A DNA stretch of 64,000 nucleotides from Kineosporia aurantiaca JCM 3230 (GTDB taxonomy: Bacteria > Actinomycetota > Actinomycetes > Actinomycetales > Kineosporiaceae), in NCBI GenBank assembly GCA_000719025.1, contig JODP01000001.1, forward strand, positions 620,001 to 684,000. Reading direction: 5' to 3'. Made by a program: the position numbers and the translations under genes. Under the pieces are notes generated by a model. That model saw only the letters and a list, made by a program, of their open reading frames with translations. It had not been told where the DNA came from and did not search any database. This document shows, in pieces, positions 8,606 through 16,393 of this stretch (its first letter is position 1; every line of letters starts with the position of its first letter).

Positions 8606-9175
8606 GTGGCCTCCGTTCCTGACCTTGTCCGATCCCACCTGGCGGCCACCTTCCCGGGTCCGGTCGCCGAGGCCTCGGTGACCTTCCTCGGGACCCTGCC
8701 CCTGAACGTCCAAAAGTTCGGCTCTTCGGGAGTGGTCCGCTACGTCACCGTCGGGGTGAGCAACAGCCCGATGCACTCGCCTACCGCCACCGTCGTCGAC
8801 CCCGTCCGAGGGCCTCGCGCCGAACTCGTCCTGAGCCTGAATGCGCCGCGGGACGAGGTGCTCCGCGCCCTCGCCGTGCTCGCCGCGTCCCCCCAGGTCG
8901 AGGGTCTGGTGCTCACGGCAGGCGCGACGCTCGACCTGCAGCAGCCGTTGTGGCCCGGAGCCCGGGTCACCGCCGTGCTGCTCGGGGACGCCGGCGGACT
9001 GGTGCCCGACCTCCCGTTGCCCGAGTTCGACCCGGTGCGCTTCTACCCCGTGCTGCCGATGACGCCGGACGAGGCTGCGCTGGCCCGGGCCCGCGGCGCC
9101 GCCCACCTGCGGGAACTCTGGCTGGCGGCCGGTACCGACCTGCGCGATCCGGACCGTACCTCGGTGCTTCGATGA
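8606..9175 (+). CDS. Suppressor of fused (SUFU) domain protein
   Basis: 189 residues covering a single SUFU-like domain: TFLGTLPLNVQKFGSS and VRYVTVGVSNSPMH at the N-terminus, VEGLVLTAGATLDLQQPL and FDPVRFYPVLPMTPDE later, which is the usual bacterial SUFU pattern. These domains are found in bacterial immunity proteins of polymorphic toxin systems, but stand-alone copies like this are common in actinobacteria and their role is unknown. No toxin lies nearby. Start is GTG 8606; an ATGA overlap couples it to the following permease. Confidence 0.8.
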   Translation: MASVPDLVRSHLAATFPGPVAEASVTFLGTLPLNVQKFGSSGVVRYVTVGVSNSPMHSPTATVVDPVRGPRAELVLSLNAPRDEVLRALAVLAASPQVEGLVLTAGATLDLQQPLWPGARVTAVLLGDAGGLVPDLPLPEFDPVRFYPVLPMTPDEAALARARGAAHLRELWLAAGTDLRDPDRTSVLR

Positions 9176-9975
9176 ACGCCGGCGAGGCCGGCCTGCTGGT
9201 CCTGGCCGGAATCGGGGGCGGGCTGTCCGGAAGCATCGCCGGGCTGGCCTCCCTGGTCAGCTACCCGGCTTTGCTGGCCACCGGGCTCTCGCCGATCAGC
9301 GCCAACGTCACCAACACGATCGCGCTGGTGTTCCAGGGCGTCGGTAACGCCGCCGGATCCCGGCCCGAGCTGCGCGGGCAAGGCGCACTGGTCCGGCGGA
9401 TGCTGTTCTGGGCGGTGCCGGGCGGCGTCGTCGGCAGCGTGCTGCTGTTGATCACGCCGGGCGGATCGTTCGAGAAGGTGGTGCCGTTCCTGATCGCCGG
9501 CGCCTCGCTCGCGGTGCTGATCCGGACCGGGCCGGCCAGCTCGGCGGCGGACCTACCGGCCGACGAGATCCCGCACACCTCAGCCGATGTCTCTCCGTTC
9601 GGCCCGAGAATCACTCCGCCGCGTTCACTTCTGGCCGGCTGCTTCTTCATCGGCATCTACGGCGGCTATTTCGGCGCCGCGGCCGGCGTGATGATGCTTG
9701 CCCTGATGCTCAGCCTGACCTCGCTGAGCCTGCCCCGCTCGGCCGCCGTCCGCAGCGTGGTCCTGACCGCCGCCAACCTGGTCGCCGCCCTCTACTTCGC
9801 CGCGTTCGGCCCGGTCGACTGGCTCTCCTGCCTACCCCTGGCCGTCGGCTTCCTGATCGGCGGCCGGATCGGCCCGATCATCGTCCGCCACGCCCCCGCC
9901 GGCCCCCTCCGCATCCTCATCGGCCTGGCCGGCCTCGGCCTCGCCGTCAAACTCGCCCTCGCTGCCTACCTCTAA
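9172..9975 (+). CDS. TauE/SafE family membrane transporter (sulfite/organosulfonate type)
   Basis: 267 residues with about 7-8 membrane helices. The family hallmark is two repeats of G(I/L)GGGLSG... and SxxxANxTNxxAL; here AGIGGGLSGSIAGLASLVSY and ISANVTNTIALVFQGVGNAAG near the start, and GIYGGYFGAAAGVMMLALML in the second half. Family members export sulfite, sulfonates or related C2 compounds; substrate cannot be read from sequence. ATG 9172 overlaps the stop of the SUFU gene by 4 bp. The gene is followed by the repeat array at 10001. Confidence 0.88.
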   Translation: MNAGEAGLLVLAGIGGGLSGSIAGLASLVSYPALLATGLSPISANVTNTIALVFQGVGNAAGSRPELRGQGALVRRMLFWAVPGGVVGSVLLLITPGGSFEKVVPFLIAGASLAVLIRTGPASSAADLPADEIPHTSADVSPFGPRITPPRSLLAGCFFIGIYGGYFGAAAGVMMLALMLSLTSLSLPRSAAVRSVVLTAANLVAALYFAAFGPVDWLSCLPLAVGFLIGGRIGPIIVRHAPAGPLRILIGLAGLGLAVKLALAAYL

Positions 9976-10000
9976 CCCTCCCCCACACCCCAAACCTCGC

Positions 10001-10220
10001 CGTGATCATGGACTTTCTCCCCCGTGATCATGGAGTTTCTCCCCCGTGATCATGGAGTTTCTCCCCCGTGATCATGGAGTTTCTCCCCCGTGATCATGGA
10101 GTTTCTCCCCCGTGATCATGCACAATCAGCCAAGCTGAAAGTGCATGATCACGAGGGTATTTCTCCATGATCACGGGGGGAGTTCTCCATGATCACGAGG
10201 GCGGTTCTGCATGATCACGG
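10001..10220. repeat. Array of 22-bp TGATCA-centred repeats with inverted second half
   Basis: Six direct units begin with GTGATCATG at 10002, 10024, 10046, 10068, 10090 and 10112, an exact 22-bp period; units contain GGAGTTTCTCCC (the first reads GGACTTT). After a 17-nt loop the array continues in inverted orientation with four units (ATGATCACG at about 10145, 10167, 10189, 10211). The centre is a perfect 13-bp stem, CGTGATCATGCAC/GTGCATGATCACG. It fills the space between two convergent genes and could act as a bidirectional terminator or REP-like element. Confidence 0.9.
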
Positions 10221-10243
10221 CGAAGGTGGTGGGAGGAGAGAGG

Positions 10244-11341
10244 TCAGGCCTTGACGACCAGGACCGGGTCCGGGCGGAAGGTCACCCGGGCCAGGCTGCC
10301 GGCGCCGAACGCCCCGGCCTGCGCGGTGGGCAGCTGGGCCAGAACCGTGCCGTGCTGCCCCAGGTCGACGGTGATCCGGCTGACCGCGCCGAGGAACGAC
10401 ACCGCCACCACCGGCCCGACCAATGGGTCGCCGGCCCGGTCGGAGCCCTCAGTGATCGGGATCAGGTCGACGGCCTCCGGACGGACCAGGGCCAGACCGC
10501 TGCCGCTGCTCAGCGAGGACCCGATGACCGGGAGCTTCTCGCCGAGAACGTCGGCCTGGGAATCGGTCACGGTGGCCGGCAGCCGGTTCGACAGACCGAC
10601 GAACTCGGCCACGAACGGCGTGGCCGGGCGGCTGTAGACCTCGGTCGGCGGCCCGAGCTGCTCGAGCCGGCCGGCGTTCATCACCCCGACCCGGTCGGCG
10701 ACGGCGAGCGCCTCCTCCTGGTCGTGCGTGACGAACAGGGTGGTGATGCCGACTTCCAGCTGCACGCGGCGGATCTCGTCGCGCAGGTTGGCCCGGACCT
10801 TGGCGTCCAGGGCGGACAGCGGCTCGTCGAGCAGCAGCACGGTCGGGCGGATGGCCAGGGCGCGGGCCAGGGCGACGCGCTGCTGCTGACCGCCGGACAT
10901 CTGGTGCGCGTACCGGTCGGCCTGCGCGGAAAGGCCGACCAGTTCGAGCATCTCGCCCGCCCGGCGGTTCCGCTCGGCCTCGCCGATCTTGCGCAGCCGC
11001 AGCCCGAAAGCCACGTTCTGCCGGGCGGTCATGTGCGGGAACAGCGAATAGGCCTGGAACACCATGCCCATGTCGCGCTTGTTGGTGGGCAGCGCGGTGA
11101 CGTCCTTGCCGCCCACCACCACGCGTCCCCCATCGGCGTCCTCCAGACCCGCGAGAAGCCGCAGAGCGGTGGTCTTCCCGCAGCCGGAGGGGCCGAGCAG
11201 GGCGATGAACTCGCCGGGCTTGATGGTTAGGTCGAGGCCGTCCAGGGCGGTCACCGCGCCGTATTCGCGGCGCAGGCCCTCCAGCCGGACCTCAACCCCG
11301 GTGCGGGTCTCTTCCTTCGGCGGGGTAACGGTTTCCGTCAC
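10244..11341 (-). CDS. ABC importer ATP-binding protein, PotA/FbpC type with TOBE domain
   Basis: 365 residues. It powers the importer encoded with the next three genes. Walker A GPSGCGKTT, signature MSGGQQQRVALARAL, Walker B VLLLDEPLSALD and the H-loop VTHDQEEAL are present in the first 240 residues; the rest (from about 265) is a TOBE-like regulatory barrel. GTG 11341 is preferred over TTG 11356, since AGGAG lies 6-7 bases upstream and the start follows the permease stop by one base. The class includes iron, polyamine, thiamine and phosphonate systems; substrate not determined. Confidence 0.9.
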   Translation of the reverse strand: MTETVTPPKEETRTGVEVRLEGLRREYGAVTALDGLDLTIKPGEFIALLGPSGCGKTTALRLLAGLEDADGGRVVVGGKDVTALPTNKRDMGMVFQAYSLFPHMTARQNVAFGLRLRKIGEAERNRRAGEMLELVGLSAQADRYAHQMSGGQQQRVALARALAIRPTVLLLDEPLSALDAKVRANLRDEIRRVQLEVGITTLFVTHDQEEALAVADRVGVMNAGRLEQLGPPTEVYSRPATPFVAEFVGLSNRLPATVTDSQADVLGEKLPVIGSSLSSGSGLALVRPEAVDLIPITEGSDRAGDPLVGPVVAVSFLGAVSRITVDLGQHGTVLAQLPTAQAGAFGAGSLARVTFRPDPVLVVKA

Positions 11342-11342
11342 G

Positions 11343-12218
11343 TCACTTCTCCTCAAGCTGGACGACGGCAGCGGGACGACGGCGCTTGCGGCCGAGGAAC
11401 GACAGCGCGAACAGCAGAACGAACACGAAAATCAGGGACGCCGCCGCGAGGGCGACCGAGACACCGACACTGGACTGCGCCTGCTGGTTGATCGCGACCT
11501 GCAGGTTGTCGTAGTTCAGCAGCGAGGCGACGGTGAACTCACCGAGCACCAGGGCGACCGACAGCAGTGAGGCGTTGAGCACCGCGGAAACGATGTTCGG
11601 CAGGATTACCCGCAGCATCACGGTGAACCAGCCGGCCCCCAGGCTGCGGGCGGCCTCGCTCAGGGTGCGCACGTCGATCGCCTGCAGTCCGGCGTCCAGC
11701 GACCGGTACATGTACGGCATCACCAGGATGACGTAGGCGAAGAACAGCACCACCGGCGAGGAGTCGTACTTGTTCGGGGTGAAGTAGGCGATCCACAGGT
11801 AGATCGGGCCCCAGCCGACCACCAGCACCAGGGCCGGGATGGTGAGCGGGAGCAGGCACAGGAACTCCACCACCCGGCGCAGTTTCGGCAGCCGCAGCCG
11901 CACCCACACCATGGTCGGGACCAGCAGGAGCAGGGCCACTACCGAGGTGATCACCGCCAGCAGCAGCGAGTCCCGCAAGGCCGTGAGCAGGGCCGGGTTG
12001 TCCCCGATCGCTCGCCAGTACTCCAGCGTGCGGGGCCCGGACAGGTCGGTGGAGCGAGTGCTGAATTCCACCAGGGCAATCAGCGGTACGGCGAAGAACA
12101 GCGCGAACGGCACGAACAGCACGGCCCGGAAGATCTTGGTACGCCGGGCCGTCCGGGTCCGCAGCCCGCTGGGCTGCGCCGCGGGCGCAGTCGTGAGTTC
12201 AGTGGTTACTGCAGCCAT
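11343..12218 (-). CDS. ABC importer permease subunit (second)
   Basis: 291 residues with six predicted TM helices and the binding-protein-dependent permease signature EAARSLGAGWFTVMLRVILP (about 190-210), which contacts the ATPase. It starts at ATG 12218 with a GGAGG-like site upstream and overlaps the first permease by 13 bp. The first 30 residues are a cytoplasmic Ala/Thr-rich leader. It pairs with the 12206-13111 product to form the membrane channel. Confidence 0.9.
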   Translation of the reverse strand: MAAVTTELTTAPAAQPSGLRTRTARRTKIFRAVLFVPFALFFAVPLIALVEFSTRSTDLSGPRTLEYWRAIGDNPALLTALRDSLLLAVITSVVALLLLVPTMVWVRLRLPKLRRVVEFLCLLPLTIPALVLVVGWGPIYLWIAYFTPNKYDSSPVVLFFAYVILVMPYMYRSLDAGLQAIDVRTLSEAARSLGAGWFTVMLRVILPNIVSAVLNASLLSVALVLGEFTVASLLNYDNLQVAINQQAQSSVGVSVALAAASLIFVFVLLFALSFLGRKRRRPAAVVQLEEK

Positions 12219-13111
12219 CGCGACGACCTCCGCTGCATCCAGGAGTAGAGCGTCATGGCCACCGCGACCACGATCACCATGCCGAGCGCCAGCGCCTTGG
12301 CCACGTTCTCCTGGCCGAGCACGGTCTCACTGGTCAGGGCCGCGCGGATCTGCAGCGGGATGATGATCCCGCCCTGGCTGATCAGCGCCGCCGCGGTCGC
12401 ATAGGCCGCGAACGCGTTGGCGAAGAGCAGCAGGAACGCCCCGAGGAAGGGCGGGGTCAACAGCGGGACGGCGACGTGACGCCAGTATGCCCAGCCCCCG
12501 CCACCGAGGCTCTCGGTTGCTTCCCGCCACTGGGGCTTGACGCCGTCCAGTGCTGGGAGGAAAACGAGCACCATCAGCGGGATCTGGAAGTACAGGTAGA
12601 CCACGGTCAGGCCGGACATCTTGTACAGCCAGCCGCCGGAGACGTCGGCGCCGGTCGTGTCTTGCAGCAGCAGGGTGACCAGGCCCTGGTTACCCACGCT
12701 CACCATGAACGCGAAAGCCAGGGTCACGCCACCGAACTGGGCAAGGACGCCGGCCGCGGCGGTGACGGTGCGACGGACGACGCCGTCGGCCGGGCCGCTG
12801 ACCACCAGATAGGCCAGAAGAGCGCCGAAGACGGCGCCGATCGCGGCGGTCGACACGGAGAGCTCGATGCTCCGCCAGAAGGCGGTGAGCACGTAGCTCT
12901 CCTTCAGGGCCTTGACGTTGGCCAGGGTCGGCCGCCCGTCCGAGGTCCCGAACGCCTGCACCACGACCAGCACGGTCGGAAGAATCAGGAAGACCCCGAC
13001 GTAGGCGAAGAACGGCACTACGCCGAGCCAGCTGAGCGAGAACCGCCGGCCGGTCCTGGTGGACCGGCCGGCGGTGACGCCCGCCTCAGTCGTGACGGGG
13101 GCGGTGGTCAC
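12206..13111 (-). CDS. ABC importer permease subunit (first)
   Basis: 301 residues, six to seven TM helices, with the coupling-loop motif EATESLGGGGWAYWRHVAVP (about 203-222). It belongs to the same permease family as its partner. Start is GTG 13111, only 4 bp after the stop of the solute-binding protein gene, with no strong ribosome site of its own, so it probably depends on coupling. Order in the operon: binding protein, permease, permease, ATPase. Confidence 0.88.
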   Translation of the reverse strand: MTTAPVTTEAGVTAGRSTRTGRRFSLSWLGVVPFFAYVGVFLILPTVLVVVQAFGTSDGRPTLANVKALKESYVLTAFWRSIELSVSTAAIGAVFGALLAYLVVSGPADGVVRRTVTAAAGVLAQFGGVTLAFAFMVSVGNQGLVTLLLQDTTGADVSGGWLYKMSGLTVVYLYFQIPLMVLVFLPALDGVKPQWREATESLGGGGWAYWRHVAVPLLTPPFLGAFLLLFANAFAAYATAAALISQGGIIIPLQIRAALTSETVLGQENVAKALALGMVIVVAVAMTLYSWMQRRSSRWLQ

Positions 13112-13115
13112 AGCG

Positions 13116-14249
13116 TCAGCCGATCGCCTTCGCCCAGTCCGCGGTCAGGACCTTGGTGGCAGCCGCGGTCTGGTCCGTGGTCAGGAAGACCGGGGTGCCG
13201 CTGACCGCGGGCAGCTTCGCGGCCGCGGCGGCGTCGATCGTGCTGGACTTGGTCATCGCGTCCATCCGGACCGGACGGGCGCCACCGGCGAGCCACAGGT
13301 TCTGGCCCTCGTCCGAGTACAGGAACTCCTCCCACAGCCGCGCGGCGGCCGGGTGCGGGGCGTCCTTGTTGATCGCCTGGTTGTAGTAGCTGCCCAGGAC
13401 CGCGCCCTCCGGCACGACGACCTTCCAGTTCGGGTTCTCCGACACCTCGGCGGCGTTCAGGTAGTCCCAGTCGAAGACGACCGGGGTCTCGCCGCTCTTG
13501 ATGGTGGCCGCGCTCGCCTGCACCGGCACGAAGTTGCCGGCCGCCTTGAGCTGCTTGAAGAAGTCGACACCCTTGCTGATGTCGTCGGCCGAGCCGCCGT
13601 TGGCCAGCGAGGCCATCGCGACGCCACCGAACGCGGCGCCGGCCTGCGTCGGGTCACCGTTCAGGGCGACGCTGTTCTTGAACTTCGCGCCGAGCAGGTC
13701 GCTGGTCTTGGTGACGGCCGGGAACTTCTTCGAGTCGTAACCGATCGACATGTAGCCGCCGTAGTCGTTGACCCACAGACCGGTCGAGTCCTTCTGGCTG
13801 TCCGGGATGTCGGCCCAGGTGGAGACCTGGTACGGGGCGTACTGGGCGGTGTTGGCCAGGGTCACGGCGCCGCCCATGTCCAGCACGTCCGGGGCCGAGC
13901 TGCGGCCCTTCTCGGTCTTCACCGCGTTGATCTCGTCCTGGCTGGCCCCGTCGGGCTGGTCGGAGACGATCTTGATGCCGTACTTCTTGGTGAACGCGGC
14001 CTTGATCGCCCCGTAGTTCGCCCAGGTGTCCGGAAGGGCGATGGTGTTCAGCGTCCCCTCCTTCTTGGCCGCCGCGACCAGGGCGTCCAGGCCACCGAAG
14101 TCCGCCGCGGAGGTGGCGGCGGAGGCCGAGACCGCGCCATCACTGCTGGAAGCGCTGCTGTCGTCGTCACTCGGCGGCGCACAGGCAGCCAGCGCCACGA
14201 TCGCGCCCATCGCCACCGTCGCGCCGACTCCGCGCATGACCTTCTTCAC
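13116..14249 (-). CDS. ABC importer solute-binding lipoprotein (AfuA/PotD-like)
   Basis: 377 residues. The signal peptide ends in a lipobox, IVALAACAPPS, so the protein is lipid-anchored outside the membrane. The mature part is a type II periplasmic-binding fold (LVAAAKKEGTLNTIALPDTW, APDVLDMGGAV, VVFDWDYLN, KDAPHPAAARLWEEFLYSDE), the pattern of iron/polyamine/phosphonate-type binders. GTG 14249 is chosen because GAGGAGG lies 8 bases upstream; the frame is open to 14270. It leads the four-gene importer operon. Substrate remains open. Confidence 0.88.
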   Translation of the reverse strand: MKKVMRGVGATVAMGAIVALAACAPPSDDDSSASSSDGAVSASAATSAADFGGLDALVAAAKKEGTLNTIALPDTWANYGAIKAAFTKKYGIKIVSDQPDGASQDEINAVKTEKGRSSAPDVLDMGGAVTLANTAQYAPYQVSTWADIPDSQKDSTGLWVNDYGGYMSIGYDSKKFPAVTKTSDLLGAKFKNSVALNGDPTQAGAAFGGVAMASLANGGSADDISKGVDFFKQLKAAGNFVPVQASAATIKSGETPVVFDWDYLNAAEVSENPNWKVVVPEGAVLGSYYNQAINKDAPHPAAARLWEEFLYSDEGQNLWLAGGARPVRMDAMTKSSTIDAAAAAKLPAVSGTPVFLTTDQTAAATKVLTADWAKAIG

Positions 14250-14715
14250 GTGTTTTGCCTCCTCAGGCACTACTTTCGCCGCGCAGTTGAACGCCCATCA
14301 CGGTGACACGTGCCGCCGCTCCCCACCGGGGGAACGGGACGGCTGATGGCTGACCGAACGGTAAACGGCCGAGTAATGTCCCGTCACTATCCGGACAACC
14401 AGGGCAACACGTCGAGACCATTTCGTAACTAGCAGCGACTTTACCGCTAGGCAGTTCTTAATTCGTTACCCACTGTAAGCGATGAGGGCTATCCGGAGGC
14501 TACCAGCGAGTTTCCTCCGGATGCCTTTTCGGCGACGAATGCTAAGCACCCGTGAATCCGGCCGGTCCGAGCCATCGAGCAAGGCGTGTTCGGCGCCTCC
14601 GGTTGCGGCATTTCCGCGTAGCTCCAGCGTTGAGTCGGCGTCGGTCGGGTGCTCCCCCTTCGGCGCCGTCAGCGCACGCTCGACGTGACGTTACGGTTCG
14701 GGCAATGTCTCTGTC
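14250..14715. other. Divergent intergenic region, no gene seen
   Basis: 466 bp separating the importer operon from the MFS gene. It is less GC-rich around 14400-14480, with short inverted repeats such as CTAGC/GCTAG near 14430-14455. It should hold both promoters; no clear -35/-10 pair, operator or conserved small ORF could be assigned. Confidence 0.6.
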
Positions 14716-16233
14716 ATGAGCGGTGAAGTTTCTGAGAGATCAATGGGGGACGCCGGTCAGTTGCGCCTCTCGACCCCCACGGGCCGCTGGGTCCTGACGG
14801 CGGCCGTCCTGGGTAGTGCCGTGGTCAGTCTGGACGCCACCGTGGTGAACGTGGCGTTGCCGACGATCGGGCGGGATCTGGACGCCGGGGTCTCCGGGCT
14901 GCAGTGGACGGTGAACGGATACGCGCTGACCCTGGCCGCGCTGATCCTGCTCGGCGGATCGCTGGGCGACCGGTTCGGCCGGCGGCGGATCTTCGTCTTC
15001 GGGGTGGCCTGGTTCGGCGTGGCCTCGCTGCTCTGTGGCATCGCGCCCAATCTGGAGATGCTGGTGCTGGCCCGGGCCCTGCAGGGAATCGGCGGCGCGC
15101 TGCTGACCCCCGGCAGCCTGGCGATGATCTCGTCCGCGTTCTGCCCGGAGGACCGGGCCCGGGCGATCGGCGCCTGGTCCGGGCTGGGCGGGGTGGCCTC
15201 CGCGGTCGGCCCGTTGCTCGGCGGGGCCCTGCTCGAGCAGTCCTGGCGCCTGGTGTTCCTGATCAACCTCCCGCTCACGGTTTTCGTCATCGCTCTGGCC
15301 GTGCGCCACGTCCCCGAATCCCTCGACCCCTCGGCCCCCCGCCGGCTCGACGTGCTCGGCGCGGCCACCGGGGCGATCGGGCTCGGCGGCGTCACCTACG
15401 CCCTGATCGCGGCGCCGGACTCCAAAGCTCTGGTCGTGATCGTGGCGGCCGTGATCGGCGTCCTCGGCCTGGTCTCGTTCATCCTCACCGAACGCCGCAG
15501 CCGCCACCCCCTGGTCCCCCTCGACGTCTTCGCCTCCCGCCAGTTCACCGCGGCCAACCTGGTCACCCTGGCCCTCTACGCGGCCATCTCCGGCGTGTTC
15601 TTCCTGCTCGCCATCGTGCTCCAGACCGTCGTCGGCCTCAGCCCACTTCAGGCCGGCGCCGCCATGCTCCCGGTCACCGCCCTGATGCTCACCCTCTCCT
15701 CGCGCACCGGCGCCCTGGCCGCCCGGATCGGCCCCCGCCGCCCGATGACCTTCGGCCCTCTCCTGATGGCCTGCGGCCTGCTGCTCATGCTCCGGATCGG
15801 CGCCGGCGGCAGCTATTTACTGGACGTCCTGCCCGCCATCATCGTCTTCGGCCTCGGCCTCACCCTCACCGTCGCTCCCCTGACCGCGGCCGTGCTGGCC
15901 GCTGCCGAAGACCGCCACGCCGGCGTCGCTTCCGGCGTGAACAACGCCGTCGCCCGCACTGCCGGACTCCTCTCCGTAGCCGTGCTCCCCCTGGTGATGG
16001 GCCTTTCCGGCGACGACTTCAACCTCGCCGCCCCGCTGGCCCACGGCTTCCACCGCGCGGTGATCTGCTGCGCTGCGCTGGTGGCGGTCAGCGCCGTGAT
16101 CGCCTGGTTCGGGATCAGCGACCGGATCCTGAAACCCGCTCCGGATCAGCCGGAACCGGCTTTCCATTGTGCGGTCGACCAGCCTCCGGCCTCGGTCACG
16201 GACGAGCCGAACCGCTCCCCGGCCGGCTCCTGA
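14716..16233 (+). CDS. MFS drug exporter, DHA2 (EmrB/QacA) type
   Basis: 505 residues with 14 predicted TM helices. Motif D1-like SLDATVVNVALPTIGRDL (about 35-52) and motif A LGDRFGRRRIFVFG (about 83-96) identify the proton-antiport drug resistance group; ALQGIGGALLTPGSLAMI is motif C-like. It is likely to export hydrophobic compounds. The C-terminus is a soluble Pro-rich tail. Start ATG 14716. No cognate regulator lies next to it. Confidence 0.9.
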   Translation: MSGEVSERSMGDAGQLRLSTPTGRWVLTAAVLGSAVVSLDATVVNVALPTIGRDLDAGVSGLQWTVNGYALTLAALILLGGSLGDRFGRRRIFVFGVAWFGVASLLCGIAPNLEMLVLARALQGIGGALLTPGSLAMISSAFCPEDRARAIGAWSGLGGVASAVGPLLGGALLEQSWRLVFLINLPLTVFVIALAVRHVPESLDPSAPRRLDVLGAATGAIGLGGVTYALIAAPDSKALVVIVAAVIGVLGLVSFILTERRSRHPLVPLDVFASRQFTAANLVTLALYAAISGVFFLLAIVLQTVVGLSPLQAGAAMLPVTALMLTLSSRTGALAARIGPRRPMTFGPLLMACGLLLMLRIGAGGSYLLDVLPAIIVFGLGLTLTVAPLTAAVLAAAEDRHAGVASGVNNAVARTAGLLSVAVLPLVMGLSGDDFNLAAPLAHGFHRAVICCAALVAVSAVIAWFGISDRILKPAPDQPEPAFHCAVDQPPASVTDEPNRSPAGS

Positions 16234-16243
16234 ACCCTGCTCT

Positions 16244-16261
16244 GAGCCCTCAGCCGGGCTC
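16244..16261 (+). terminator. Weak hairpin after the MFS gene
   Basis: GAGCCC (16244-16249) and GGGCTC (16256-16261) form a 6-bp stem just after the stop codon, without a T tract. It may end the MFS transcript. Confidence 0.35.
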
Positions 16262-16393
16262 CGAGGTACGCCGCGATTTTGGTTGCCAGAGGACGTTCTG
16301 GCGCAACTCCCGGGGCGAGGTGCGACTCGGTACGGGCTCGGGTTTGCGGATCTTGCGGGTTAGCTGACTCTGATGGCGGCGATGCGCTGAGGG

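Noticed and set aside
10001..10220. CRISPR array
   Set aside because: Units are 22 bp back to back without unique spacers, and half are inverted; no cas genes.
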